A DNA stretch of 64,000 nt, from assembly GCA_031460175.1 (NCBI GenBank), contig JAVKGW010000007.1:1-64000 (forward strand), in the 5' to 3' direction. A program made the translations under genes and the position numbers. The notes under the pieces are model-generated. The model did not search any database. It was not told the DNA's origin and saw only the letters and a list, made by a program, of their open reading frames with translations. Shown one piece after another: positions 18,201-25,678 of this stretch. Within the stretch, counting starts at the first letter, position 1, and every line of letters begins with the position of its first letter. This stretch comes from Armatimonadota bacterium. GTDB taxonomy: Bacteria > Sysuimicrobiota > Sysuimicrobiia > Sysuimicrobiales > Sysuimicrobiaceae.

Positions 18201-18622
18201 GGGACGGCTTGGGGGATGGGGGTGTAGATGGCGCGGCGGACCTCCATGGAGGCGGTGAACTCGTTGGGCAGGACCACGGGGCACGCCTGGGTGCACAGGT
18301 CACACCGGGTGCACTCGTCGGTTACGAACCGGGCCCGCTGGCGGATGGTTACCCGGAAGGCCCCGGCCTCGCCTTCCACCCGCTCCACCTCCGCGGGTGC
18401 CAGGACCTCGATGTTGGGGTGTTGCTCCACCTCCGACATCTTCGGCGCCTCGATGCAGATGGAGCAGTCCAGGGTGGGGAAGTTCTTGTCCAGCACGGAC
18501 ATCTTGCCCCCGATGGTCAGGGCGCGCTCCACCAGGGTGACGCGCGCGCCGGCCCGCGCCAGGTCCAGGGCCGCCTGGATCCCCGCGATCCCGCCCCCGA
18601 TGATCAGAACCCGGTCGCTCAT
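15221..18622 (-). CDS. hdrA: Giant HdrA-HdrA-MvhD fusion flavoprotein
   Basis: The 1133-residue protein has a first FAD module (IIGGGIAGIQAAL at residue 6) with Fe-S motifs CTRCDLCTQACP near 105 and LPCQRCVEVCGPKC near 165. A second complete HdrA module follows: the VCHCGSNIAGVV domain near 455, FAD fold VIGGGIAGMTAA near 590, and ferredoxin motifs CIGCMLCVPACP and CQGCGNCAATC near 920-965. It ends in an MvhD domain (FACNWCSYAGAD, ITGCR, GSDCHYN). HdrA flavins perform electron bifurcation in methanogens and many bacteria. ATGA overlaps tie it to korC upstream and the HdrD-like gene downstream. Confidence 0.93.
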   Translation of the reverse strand: MSDRVLIIGGGIAGIQAALDLARAGARVTLVERALTIGGKMSVLDKNFPTLDCSICIEAPKMSEVEQHPNIEVLAPAEVERVEGEAGAFRVTIRQRARFVTDECTRCDLCTQACPVVLPNEFTASMEVRRAIYTPIPQAVPGAYIVDIENCLNDPPNYLPCQRCVEVCGPKCIDFLMPRSQPVVREVGAILVATGYDLFDPSALRAYGYGTHPDILTSLEFERLLTSAGPTGGEILRPSDGQPPHSLLFVLCVGSRDRRFYPYCSRFCCMYSIKHAFQALDHGVKDVTVLYMDVRAYGKGFDAFWRRAREEGAKFVRGRPAFVRPNGRGLRVRYEDTLAGEVREQDYDMVVLAPAVRPPEGLAELARILGVELDGDGFLKVQAQRGGVLLTTRPGIYVAGCAAGPKDIPDSVAEAGAAAAVSLVHLTERSWPEEPRVEPTVELDRPRVGVFVCHCGSNIAGVVNVQQVVDFARSLPDVVWAQDQMFSCAGVPQQEIVQAIREKGINRVVVAACSPKTHEGTFRGVLVRAGLNPYLLEMVNLRNQDSWVHKDFRDEATEKAKDMVRMGVEKARRLQPLEPRTQPVVQRALVIGGGIAGMTAAANLARQGFETHLVEREPELGGTLRHLDTLWPSGVPAREVLREAEEELRRAGVRVHLGTEVEVISGYVGNFSARLTDGEELTVGAVVLATGAEPYVPTEFRYGQDPRVITNLELEQVLDRVDAQRITFVSCVGSRQGPMGCSRYCCASMIGQALQLRRRGKHVRILSKDIRTYSRQAEELYEQAMREGVVFLRYATDLPPQEAIRYEDGVVTVRDELSGTLVSLPTDLLVLVVGLRPRAENLTAQLKLAHSEDGFFLELHPKLGPAETAIQGVYLGGTAQAPKDVRESVSQALAAAAKASGLLSRGAIGKEPLTAVVDPDRCIGCMLCVPACPFGAIEMLGRVKEGKVRIIEAVCQGCGNCAATCNYDAIEMPYFTKEQILAQIDAALAERPQEKVLVFACNWCSYAGADQAGIEKLQYPPSARIIRTMCSARVEHDFVTRAFEKGAGAVLITGCRLTDQGSDCHYNYANRYTAKRYELWKKRFVRQGIAPERFQLQWISASEGKLFASKMAEMHRVVQEYCQKLGVPSGSGS

Positions 18623-19152
18623 GCCGTCCGCTCCCGCACGTACCGGTAACCCGTCTCCAGTGCCCGCAGGTTCAGCTCCACGGTCCTGGGCCGGACGGAG
18701 GTCCGCACCGCCTCCTCCAGGCTCCCCTTGCGCACGATGTCGGTGGCCGCGGCGAGGGCCCCCAGCATCACCATGTTGGCCACGATGCGGCGGCCCAGGG
18801 ATTCCGCCAGCCGTGTGGCCGGCACCTTCACGGCCCGGTCTTCGGCCTGCAGGGGGACCAGGTCCTCGTCCACCAGCAGGATCCCCTGGGGCCGCAGGGT
18901 GTGCCGGTAGGTGTGGTAAGCTTCCGCGGACATGAGCACGAGGACGTCGGGGTACTCGATGTGAGGGTACTCGATGGGTTCGTCCGAGATCACCACCTCC
19001 GCGCTGGCGGCACCGCCCCGGGCTTCCGGCCCGTAGGACTGGACCAGGGTGGCCTCCTTGTCCTCGTACACCGCCGCGGCTTTCCCCAAGATGTAGCCCG
19101 CGAGGACGATCCCCTGGCCGCCAAACCCGCTGATCCGGATCTCACGCCTCAT
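18619..19152 (-). CDS. korC: 2-oxoacid:ferredoxin oxidoreductase gamma subunit
   Basis: A 177-residue protein starting with the family signature ISGFGGQGIVLAGYIL and containing SYGPEARGG near residue 45. It overlaps korB by 11 bp upstream and hdrA by 4 bp downstream. It completes the Kor/Oor complex that oxidises a 2-oxoacid to an acyl-CoA with reduction of ferredoxin. 2-Oxoglutarate is the likeliest substrate given the separate-subunit KorABCD layout. Confidence 0.92.
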   Translation of the reverse strand: MRREIRISGFGGQGIVLAGYILGKAAAVYEDKEATLVQSYGPEARGGAASAEVVISDEPIEYPHIEYPDVLVLMSAEAYHTYRHTLRPQGILLVDEDLVPLQAEDRAVKVPATRLAESLGRRIVANMVMLGALAAATDIVRKGSLEEAVRTSVRPRTVELNLRALETGYRYVRERTA

Positions 19153-20005
19153 GCGGGCCGCCTCCCTGCACCTTGCGGAGCACGTGCTCCCGGTAACGGT
19201 CCATGTAGGTGGGGCGTTCGGTGTCCACGAAGACGCCGCAGAGGATCTTGGAGTCCTTGCGCATGCTGAGCGCCAGCATCTCGAGAGCTGCTCGCGGGTC
19301 GTAGTCCGCCTGCCGCCGGTAGAACCACATCTCGTCTATCCCTTCGCCGAGGTCGTTGGGACGTCCGAACCCCACGGGGCAGGGGGCCAGGACCTCGATG
19401 AACCGGAACCCGCGCTTCCGGAGGGCCCGGAGCATGGTCGCCTCCAGCTGGCGCACGTGCAGGCAGGTCCAGCGGGCCACGAACACCGCCCCGCAGGCGG
19501 CGAGGAGGCGGGGGAGGTTGAAGGGGTCCTCGTGGAAGCCGTAGGGGGAGGTGGTGGTGATGGCCCCCTGGGGCGTGGTGGGGCCCAGCTGTCCGCCGGT
19601 CATGCCGTAGTTGAAGTTGTTGACGCAGATCACGTTGAGGTCCACGTTGCGTCGGGCCGCGTGGATGAGGTGGTTCCCGCCGATGGCCACGAGGTCCCCG
19701 TCGCCGCTGAAGACCGTCACCACCAACTCGGGATTCGCGATCACCAGACCGGTGGCGAAGGGGATGGCCCGGCCGTGGGTGGTGTGAAACCCGTCCACGT
19801 TCAGATAGCCCGCGGCCCGCCCCGTGCACCCGATCCCGGAGACCACCACCTGTCGATCCAGGGGAATCCCGGAGGCCAGCATGGCCCGGGCGAAGCACCC
19901 GAGCACGGTCCCCAGGCCGCACCCCGGACACCAGATGTGCGGCAGGCGGTCCGACCGCAGGACCTCATCCAACGGATGCGTGTCGGCGACGGCTTCCCTG
20001 GGCAC
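19142..20005 (-). CDS. korB: 2-oxoacid:ferredoxin oxidoreductase beta subunit (TPP-binding)
   Basis: The 287-residue protein has WCPGCGLG near residue 24 and the thiamine-diphosphate motif GDGDLVAIGGNHL near 95, then NNFNYGMTGGQ, all characteristic of KorB. The start overlaps the 3' end of korA by 41 bp; a later in-frame start would shorten the overlap but remove part of the conserved N-terminus. It forms the catalytic core with KorA. Confidence 0.93.
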   Translation of the reverse strand: MPREAVADTHPLDEVLRSDRLPHIWCPGCGLGTVLGCFARAMLASGIPLDRQVVVSGIGCTGRAAGYLNVDGFHTTHGRAIPFATGLVIANPELVVTVFSGDGDLVAIGGNHLIHAARRNVDLNVICVNNFNYGMTGGQLGPTTPQGAITTTSPYGFHEDPFNLPRLLAACGAVFVARWTCLHVRQLEATMLRALRKRGFRFIEVLAPCPVGFGRPNDLGEGIDEMWFYRRQADYDPRAALEMLALSMRKDSKILCGVFVDTERPTYMDRYREHVLRKVQGGGPHEA

Positions 20006-21152
20006 TCCGGTACGCCTCCTCGATGCGGAGCAGGATGAGCTGTGGGGGCATCATCATCCCGCCGGCATGGTGGGCGCCGTAAACAGGCCGGTCCGTGAAC
20101 CGCTCCACCTCCCGGGCCACCTGGCCCAGGTTGAGCTCCGCCACCACGAAGGCCCGGACACGGGGCGAGAGTTGCTCCACCACATGGCCGGGGAACGGCC
20201 ACAGGGTAATCGGCCGCAGGAGCCCCACCCGCATCCCTTCCTTCCGGGCCAGGCGGATCGCTTGCCGCGCGGAGCGGGCGGTGGACCCGTAGGCGACCAC
20301 CACCACCTCCGCGTCCTCCACCTCCAAAAGCTCGTACTCCACGATCTGGGAGTAGGCGCGGCGGATTTTCTCGTTCAGCCGCCGGACCAGCTGGTCGTGA
20401 ACCTCCGGACGCATCACGGGGTATCCCCGCTCGTCGTGGGTGAGGCTCTCCACGTACACCCGGTAGCCCTCTCCCGCCCGGGGCATGGGGGGAACGAGAT
20501 CCTCGTCTGGGGCGAAGGGGAACAGGAGCTCGCCGGGAGGCACCTTCGGACGGGGCCGCTCCCACCGTTCGATCGCCTCTTCCGGGGGGATCACCACCCG
20601 CTCGGTCATGTGCCCCACCACCTCGTCCGCCAGGATCACCACGGGGTTGCGGAACCGCTCGGCCACGTTGAAGGCCCGCACGGTGAGGTCGAACATCTCC
20701 TGGCAGGTGGACGGGGCGTAGGCGACGATCTCGTAGTCCCCGTGGGAACCCCACTTGGCCTGCATCACGTCGCCCTGGCCCGCGAGGGTCGGCAGCCCGG
20801 TGGAGGGGCTTCCGCGCTGGACGTCCACCACCACGCAGGGCGCCTCCATCATGACCGCGAGGCCCAGGTTCTCCATCATGAGGCTGAAGCCGGGGCCGGA
20901 GGTGGCGGTCATGGCCTTGGCGCCGGCCCAGGAGGCGCCGATGATGGCCGCCATGCTGGCCAGTTCATCCTCCATCTGGATGTAGTGGCCGCCCACCTCC
21001 GGAAGGCGGAGCGCCAGGCGCTCCGCGATCTCCGTGGAGGGCGTGATGGGGTACCCCGCGAAGAAGGTGCAGCCCGCGGCGAGGGCCCCTTCCGCACAGG
21101 CCACGTCGCCCAGCAGGAAGTGTCGGCCGGTGAGAACCCGCCTCCCCTTCAC
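19965..21152 (-). CDS. korA: 2-oxoacid:ferredoxin oxidoreductase alpha subunit
   Basis: The 395-residue protein has the early segment GDVACAEGALAAGCTFFAGY (from residue 15) followed by PITPSTEIAE, the standard KorA pyrimidine-binding region. A SGPGFSLM motif lies near 85, and the C-terminal domain has YGSTARSAR near 300. It overlaps korD by ATGA. With KorB, KorC and KorD it makes a four-subunit oxygen-sensitive enzyme feeding low-potential electrons to ferredoxin. Confidence 0.93.
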   Translation of the reverse strand: MKGRRVLTGRHFLLGDVACAEGALAAGCTFFAGYPITPSTEIAERLALRLPEVGGHYIQMEDELASMAAIIGASWAGAKAMTATSGPGFSLMMENLGLAVMMEAPCVVVDVQRGSPSTGLPTLAGQGDVMQAKWGSHGDYEIVAYAPSTCQEMFDLTVRAFNVAERFRNPVVILADEVVGHMTERVVIPPEEAIERWERPRPKVPPGELLFPFAPDEDLVPPMPRAGEGYRVYVESLTHDERGYPVMRPEVHDQLVRRLNEKIRRAYSQIVEYELLEVEDAEVVVVAYGSTARSARQAIRLARKEGMRVGLLRPITLWPFPGHVVEQLSPRVRAFVVAELNLGQVAREVERFTDRPVYGAHHAGGMMMPPQLILLRIEEAYRSAQGSRRRHASVG

Positions 21153-21427
21153 CCGGTGACCTCCACGGTGTAGATGGCGAACTCCGGGCAGATCACGGTG
21201 CAGAACCCGCAGTGCACGCAGTCCTCTTCTTTGCCCGGCCGGACCACCGGGTAGTGGTACCCCTTGGAGTTCATGGAGGAGGACTCCATGAGGACCTCCC
21301 TGGGGCAGAAGTCGATGCAGAACCGGCAGCCCTTGCAGCGGTCCGGCAGGATGAACACCTGACCCCTCGGGATCCGGACCCTGCCGACGTTCAGAGGAGT
21401 GCGGAGGAGGGAGGACGGACTCGCCAT
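21149..21427 (-). CDS. korD: 2-oxoacid:ferredoxin oxidoreductase delta (2x[4Fe-4S]) subunit
   Basis: A ferredoxin with CKGCRFCIDFCP and CVHCGFCTVICP, 92 residues from ATG 21427. An upstream in-frame ATG at 21451 would add eight residues, but no ribosome site precedes it, whereas AGGTG lies just before 21427. It is the first kor gene and overlaps korA by ATGA. It would receive electrons from KorAB. Confidence 0.9.
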   Translation of the reverse strand: MASPSSLLRTPLNVGRVRIPRGQVFILPDRCKGCRFCIDFCPREVLMESSSMNSKGYHYPVVRPGKEEDCVHCGFCTVICPEFAIYTVEVTG

Positions 21428-21540
21428 AGCACCTACGTCCTCAAATTTCATTTACGTTCGGCCCGCATCCGTGGGGAATGCTCCAGACGGCCCATATTTT
21501 CTCGCGCATCGGGTTGATGCCCGGGATCTCCACGCCCATC
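21428..21540. promoter_or_regulatory. Likely promoter/leader region of the kor-hdr-etf operon (minus strand)
   Basis: The spacer between the CBS gene and korD is the most AT-rich stretch nearby (AAAATAT on the minus strand near 21493-21499). It also contains ATCGGGTTGATGCCCGGGAT (21508-21527), with the 5-bp inverted repeat GCATC/GATGC at 21507-21521. The half-site ATCGGGT recalls the motif upstream of the nos and oxidase operons. No clear -35 was found. Confidence 0.35.
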
Positions 21541-22200
21541 TCAGCGGGATTTGCTGGGCACCCGGAACCGGAGATGGAAGGGTTGTAGCCCGGCGGCGGC
21601 CAGGTGTTCGGCCAGGACCAGGGGCGGGACGTTGGTGGCGCACAGGTCCGCCCGCTTGATCACCCCGTCCAGGCGCACGGAGAGCACGAGTCCCCAACGG
21701 TCCGGCTCCAGGGTCCGCAGGGCATGGACCAAACGGCTGAGATCCTCCAGTCCTGCGGGGAGGGCCACGGAGAGCCGCACGCCCTCCAGGTCTCCGCCCC
21801 GGAGGTAGACCAGGGCGTCGAAGAGATCGCTCTTCGTGACGATCCCCACCAGCTGCTCCCGGTCCAGGACGGGAAGGCAACCGATCCGGTGCCGGCGCAT
21901 CAGGGTGGCGGCCTCTTCCACCGTGGCTCCCGGAGAGACGGTGATCACCTCGCGGGTCATCACGTCGGCAACCGTGAGATCCTGTGGGAGGGCAGGAGGA
22001 CGGCTCAGCTCCGCGGACACCAGGGGAGGCAGGGCCGCCCGGAGGAGGTCCGTCCACGTCACCACGCCCACCAGCCGGTTCTCCTGCACCACGGGCAGAT
22101 GGCGAACCCGGAGGCTCTGCATCTGCTCCAGGGCCTCCTGCAGGGGTGCCTGGGGGGAAACGGTCACCGGGTTCGCGGTCATCACGTCCTGGACGAGCAT
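21541..22200 (-). CDS. CBS-domain-pair protein (AcuB-like)
   Basis: Start is ATG 22200 with GGAGG 7 bases upstream; 219 residues. Two CBS domains occupy about residues 5-60 and 78-135 (repeated DVMT...V.V.P..., VGVVTWTDLL, VGIVTKSDLF). The C-terminal 75 residues resemble an ACT-like fold (VRLSVALPAG, then LVLSVRLDG). Such proteins sense adenine nucleotides and modulate neighbours. It reads in the same direction as the kor operon, 113 bp ahead of korD. Confidence 0.85.
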   Translation of the reverse strand: MLVQDVMTANPVTVSPQAPLQEALEQMQSLRVRHLPVVQENRLVGVVTWTDLLRAALPPLVSAELSRPPALPQDLTVADVMTREVITVSPGATVEEAATLMRRHRIGCLPVLDREQLVGIVTKSDLFDALVYLRGGDLEGVRLSVALPAGLEDLSRLVHALRTLEPDRWGLVLSVRLDGVIKRADLCATNVPPLVLAEHLAAAGLQPFHLRFRVPSKSR

Positions 22201-22287
22201 ACATCCCTCCGGCAAGCACGTTAGCCCGCGCCCCCCTTCAGGCGCGGGCTCATGTACCACATTTCCCATGGGCTCCGGATCTGGGGC

Positions 22288-22305
22288 ATCCGGTGCGGAC
22301 CCGAT
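22288..22305. promoter_or_regulatory. Putative operator, copy 1 (ATCCGGTGCGGACCCGAT)
   Basis: It matches the perfect palindrome at 29679-29696 at 16 of 18 positions. Both lie in intergenic DNA ahead of respiratory operons. Confidence 0.45.
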
Positions 22306-22398
22306 TTTCCCCTCGGTCGGACGATGGATCCGTCCCCCTCGCCCCCCCGCCCGGGGAGGACGTACGGTCCGTGCAAGCGTCCAGGAGGTCGGCCCCCC

Positions 22399-22440
22399 AT
22401 CGGGTCCCCGTTCGAGCGGGAAATCGGTTCCCCGTTGGAT
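22399..22440. promoter_or_regulatory. Putative operators, copies 2 and 3
   Basis: Two copies of an ATCGGKTCCCCGTT-type half-conserved motif start 24 bp apart (22399 and 22423), about 105-145 bp before the regulator start. Their left arms agree with the palindrome at 29679; their right arms are degenerate. Confidence 0.4.
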
Positions 22441-22544
22441 GGCGGGGGAGCCGGATGGCCAGTACCGTGACATCGGATCCAAGAGATCCGCCGGACCTGC
22501 GGCCACGGCAGGCCTCGGCGGGTGGAACCTTTTTGGAGCGCACC

Positions 22545-23033
22545 GTGCGACTGACGCGGGAGACGGAGTATGCGTTGCGGGCCCTGAGATATCTCGCGGG
22601 GCTTTCGGGAGGAGAAACAGCCCCGGCCTCCCGGGTGGCGGAGGCGTGCGGGCTTCCCCGGGAGTTCTTAAGCAAGACCCTGCGGCGGCTCGTACGGGCA
22701 GGGTTGCTGCGCTCCTCCCGAGGCCGCAGCCGCGGGTACGCCCTCACCCGCTCTCCCCGGGAGATCAGCGTCCGGGAGGTCCTGGAGGCGGTAGAGGGTC
22801 CGGACTACTTCCGGCGATGCGTGTTCTGGGACAGCCGCTGCTCCGAGGACCGTCCATGCGTGCTGCACGGGGTGTGGGCGGATGTGCGGCCGCGGCTCAT
22901 GGAGGCCCTGGGTTGGCTTACCCTGGACGCCCTCCGCGATCCCGGGTGGGCCCGGGATCCCCCGGAGCCAAGGCTCCCCTCTGACTTTCGGGCTCCCGGC
23001 CCCAAAAACTCTAGGGGAGGTGAAGGGAAATGA
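22545..23033 (+). CDS. Rrf2-family transcriptional regulator (NsrR/IscR-like)
   Basis: The GTG at 22545 (GGAG about 9 bases upstream) begins a 162-residue protein with the Rrf2 winged helix: TRETEYALRALRYLA at residues 4-18 and the recognition region around 35-60. Three cysteines, C92, C99 and C105 (C-x6-C-x5-C), stand where Rrf2 sensors ligate an Fe-S cluster. The gene overlaps nosZ (ATGA), so it is probably co-transcribed with the genes it controls. NO or Fe-S sensing is inferred from family and context. Confidence 0.88.
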   Translation: MRLTRETEYALRALRYLAGLSGGETAPASRVAEACGLPREFLSKTLRRLVRAGLLRSSRGRSRGYALTRSPREISVREVLEAVEGPDYFRRCVFWDSRCSEDRPCVLHGVWADVRPRLMEALGWLTLDALRDPGWARDPPEPRLPSDFRAPGPKNSRGGEGK

Positions 23034-25003
23034 AGCAACGCGGGATCCTGATGGGACTGGCGGTGGTGGCCGCGGCGGTGTTGGCCGTATCCCTGGCAGG
23101 GCAGGCCCAGCGGGCGGGGACGTTGCCCGCGGACGTCCAGAGCCTCATCGAGGCCAAGGGCCTCACCCCGGACCAGGTGCGGGCCGCCATCCAGACGTAC
23201 GTGCCGCCCGGCAAGTACGACGAGTACCTGATGTTCTCGTCCGCCGGGCAGGGCGGGCAGGTGCTGGTGTTCGGCATCCCGTCCATGCGGCTGCTGCGGG
23301 TGATCGGGGTGTTCGCCCCAGAGCCCTGGCAGGGCTACGGGGTCGGGTCCGAGGAGACGGAGACGGTTCTGGGCTGGCGGAGCAAGGACCCGCGGCTCGC
23401 GTGGGGGGACACCCACCACCCGGCCCTCAGCGAGACGAACGGCGAGTACGACGGCAAGTGGCTGTTCATCAACGACAAGGCGGGAAGCCGCATCGCGGTC
23501 ATCGACCTCCGGGACTTCGCCACCAAGCAGATCGTGCAGAACCCCAACGCGGTGAGCAACCACGGCGCGGTGGTCAGCCCCAACACGGAGTACGTGCTGG
23601 AGGTCACCCAGTACGCGGGCCCCTTCCCGTTCCGGTACGTGCCCCTCACCCAGGAGAACTACAACCGGCACTTCCGGGGCCTGGCCACCTTCTGGAAGTT
23701 CGACCGGGGCAAGGGGCGCATCGACGTGAGCAAGTCCTTCCAGATCGAGCTCCCGCCGTACTGGCAGGACCTGGCGGACTTCGGGAAGCTGGAAAGCCAC
23801 GGCTGGGCCTTCTGGAACTCCTTCAACAGCGAGCGGGCCATCGGCGGGACCCTGGAGAAGAAGCCGCCCGTGGAGATCGGCGCGTCCGCCCGCGACATGG
23901 ACTACCTGCACATCGTGAACTGGAAGCGGGCGGAGGAGCTGGTGGCGCAGGGGAAGTACCAGGTGGTGAACGGGATGAAGGTGATCCGCCTCAAGGACGC
24001 GGTGGAGGCGGGGATCCTGTACCTGGCCCCGGAGCCCAAGAGCCCGCACGGCCTGGACGTGGCCCCACGGGGCGACTACATCGTGGTGGGCGGCAAGCTG
24101 GACCCGAACGCCACCGTGTACAGCTTCCGTAAGATCCAGGAGGCCATCCGCAACAAGGCCTTCAGCGGCCGGGACGACTACGGGGTGCCCATCCTGAAGT
24201 TCGACGCGGTGGTGGCCGCCCAGGTCAAGCTCGGACTCGGGCCCTTGCACACCATGTTCGACGACAAGGGGAACGCGTACACGAGCCTGTTCCTGGACAG
24301 CGCGGTGGCCAAGTGGACCCTGGGGCCGCCCTACAACCCGCCGGACCGGGCGTGGAAGCTCGTGCAGAAGCTGCCGGTGCAGTACAACATCGGGCACCTC
24401 ACCGCGGTGGAGGGCGACACCGTGAAGCCGGGCGGCAAGTACCTGGTGGCCCTCAACAAGTGGTCCGTGGACCAGTACCGGAACGTGGGGCCGCTGCTGC
24501 CGCAGAACTTCCAGCTCATCGACATCAGCGGGGAAGAGATGAAGCTGCTGAGCAACACGCCCATCGGCATCGGGGAGCCGCACCTGGCCCAGATCATCCG
24601 GATGGACCGGGTGAAGAGCTGGGAGACGTACCCCGTGGGCACCAACCCCCTCACCATGCGGCCGGACCCGAACGCCACCAAGCCCGGGCAGCAGCGGATC
24701 GTGCGGCAGGGCCGGACCGTGCACGTGTACATGACGGCCATGCGGAGCCACTACGTGCCGGACCGGGTGCGGGTGAAGCGGGGTGACACGGTCGTGTTCC
24801 ACATCACGAACATCGAGCGGACCAAGGACGCCATCCACGGGTTCGCCATCGACCGGCACAACGTGAACCTGAGCCTGGAGCCCGGGAAGACGGAGACCGT
24901 GGTGCTGCGGGCGGAACGCCCGGGCGTGTACCCCTTCTACTGCACGGAGTTCTGCAGCGCCCTGCACCTGGAGATGATGGGCTACCTGGAGATCGAGCCG
25001 TAG
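23030..25003 (+). CDS. nosZ: Nitrous-oxide reductase, Sec-type (clade II-like)
   Basis: 657 residues; the ATG overlaps the regulator's stop and is preceded by a near-perfect GGAGGTGA site. A Sec-type signal (residues 1-28), rather than a twin-arginine leader, places it in the atypical clade II. The beta-propeller has HHPALSETNGEYDG near 140 and an HG-LD motif near 340 among the CuZ ligands. The C-terminal cupredoxin ends with CTEFCSALHLEM, the CuA motif C-x3-C-x3-H-x2-M. It reduces N2O to N2 in the periplasm. No nosR gene is nearby, as expected for clade II. Confidence 0.96.
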   Translation: MKQRGILMGLAVVAAAVLAVSLAGQAQRAGTLPADVQSLIEAKGLTPDQVRAAIQTYVPPGKYDEYLMFSSAGQGGQVLVFGIPSMRLLRVIGVFAPEPWQGYGVGSEETETVLGWRSKDPRLAWGDTHHPALSETNGEYDGKWLFINDKAGSRIAVIDLRDFATKQIVQNPNAVSNHGAVVSPNTEYVLEVTQYAGPFPFRYVPLTQENYNRHFRGLATFWKFDRGKGRIDVSKSFQIELPPYWQDLADFGKLESHGWAFWNSFNSERAIGGTLEKKPPVEIGASARDMDYLHIVNWKRAEELVAQGKYQVVNGMKVIRLKDAVEAGILYLAPEPKSPHGLDVAPRGDYIVVGGKLDPNATVYSFRKIQEAIRNKAFSGRDDYGVPILKFDAVVAAQVKLGLGPLHTMFDDKGNAYTSLFLDSAVAKWTLGPPYNPPDRAWKLVQKLPVQYNIGHLTAVEGDTVKPGGKYLVALNKWSVDQYRNVGPLLPQNFQLIDISGEEMKLLSNTPIGIGEPHLAQIIRMDRVKSWETYPVGTNPLTMRPDPNATKPGQQRIVRQGRTVHVYMTAMRSHYVPDRVRVKRGDTVVFHITNIERTKDAIHGFAIDRHNVNLSLEPGKTETVVLRAERPGVYPFYCTEFCSALHLEMMGYLEIEP

Positions 25004-25011
25004 GCGGAGGC

Positions 25012-25044
25012 GGGGGAGCGGGCCTCGGCCCGCTCCCCCGGTTT
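25012..25044 (+). terminator. Strong hairpin with short T-run after nosZ (terminator or attenuator)
   Basis: Perfect 13-bp arms, GGGGGAGCGGGCC (25012-25024) and GGCCCGCTCCCCC (25027-25039), are followed by GGTTTT. The next gene's ribosome site (GGAGG, 25046-25050) follows directly, so read-through is probably intended. This would raise nosZ transcript over the accessory genes or stabilise its 3' end. Confidence 0.75.
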
Positions 25045-25057
25045 TGGAGGTGCGGTC

Positions 25058-25678
25058 GTGAAAGCGAAGACGCGGGGAGGGCTGCGACAGGTGGGGCTGG
25101 TCCTCGGGGCGGCGGCCCTGCTGGCCGCCTCCCTGGCGGTCCCCTACTGGCAGCTGACCCTGTACGCGCCCCAGTACCCGGGAGGTCTGAGGGCGCTCGT
25201 GTACCTTACCCACGTGGCCGGGGACGCGCAGGAGATCTCCAACCTCAACCACTACATCGGCATGAAGGCGCTGGACGAGGCCGCGCCCGTGGAGCGGGCT
25301 CTGGCGATCCCCCTGGTGCTGCTGTTCGGCGCCCTCGCGGTGGTTTCAGGGAGCCGGCGGGGGCCGTGGCGCTGGCTGCTGCGGCTGCCGCTGGTGCTGT
25401 TCCCCCTGGGGTTCTTCGCGGACCTGAGCGCGTGGCTGTGGTACTACGGGCACTCCATGGACCCCACAGCGCCCATCCGCCTGGAGCCGTTCATGCCCGT
25501 GGTGCTGGGCCGTGGGGTGATCGCCCAGTTCAGGACCGTGGCCCAGTTCCACGTGGGCTTCTACCTGGCGCTCGGGGCGAGCCTGCTGGCCCTGTACGAC
25601 CTGCGGCGCAAAGAGCCGCGGGCCGCGCAGGTCCGTGCGGAGAGCGTTGCACGCCCCGCGGAGGTGGCGGCCCGGTGA
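25058..25678 (+). CDS. nos-cluster integral membrane protein (NosB-like candidate)
   Basis: A GTG start with GGAGG 7 bases upstream; 206 residues with four hydrophobic segments (about 10-32, 85-101, 107-132, 160-181). A conserved-looking periplasmic loop with NLNHYIGMKALDE lies after the first helix. Four-helix proteins in this position follow nosZ in clade II clusters and have been called NosB or left unnamed; a role in electron delivery or Cu-site assembly is suspected. It overlaps nosD by 4 bp (GTGA). Confidence 0.7.
   Translation: MKAKTRGGLRQVGLVLGAAALLAASLAVPYWQLTLYAPQYPGGLRALVYLTHVAGDAQEISNLNHYIGMKALDEAAPVERALAIPLVLLFGALAVVSGSRRGPWRWLLRLPLVLFPLGFFADLSAWLWYYGHSMDPTAPIRLEPFMPVVLGRGVIAQFRTVAQFHVGFYLALGASLLALYDLRRKEPRAAQVRAESVARPAEVAAR

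Larger units (their letters stand above)
22201..22544. promoter_or_regulatory. Divergent regulatory region between the CBS gene and the Rrf2-nos operon
   Basis: 344 bp without a gene. It contains three relatives of an 18-bp motif: ATCCGGTGCGGACCCGAT (22288-22305), ATCGGGTCCCCGTTCGAG (22399-22416) and ATCGGTTCCCCGTTGGAT (22423-22440). A fourth, weaker match (ATCGGATCCAAGAGATCC) lies at 22482-22499. The first copy and its flanks match, in reverse orientation, the copy at 29710-29735 in about 22 of 26 positions. The region likely carries the promoter of the Rrf2-nosZ transcript and its operators. No -10/-35 pair was convincing. Confidence 0.5.
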
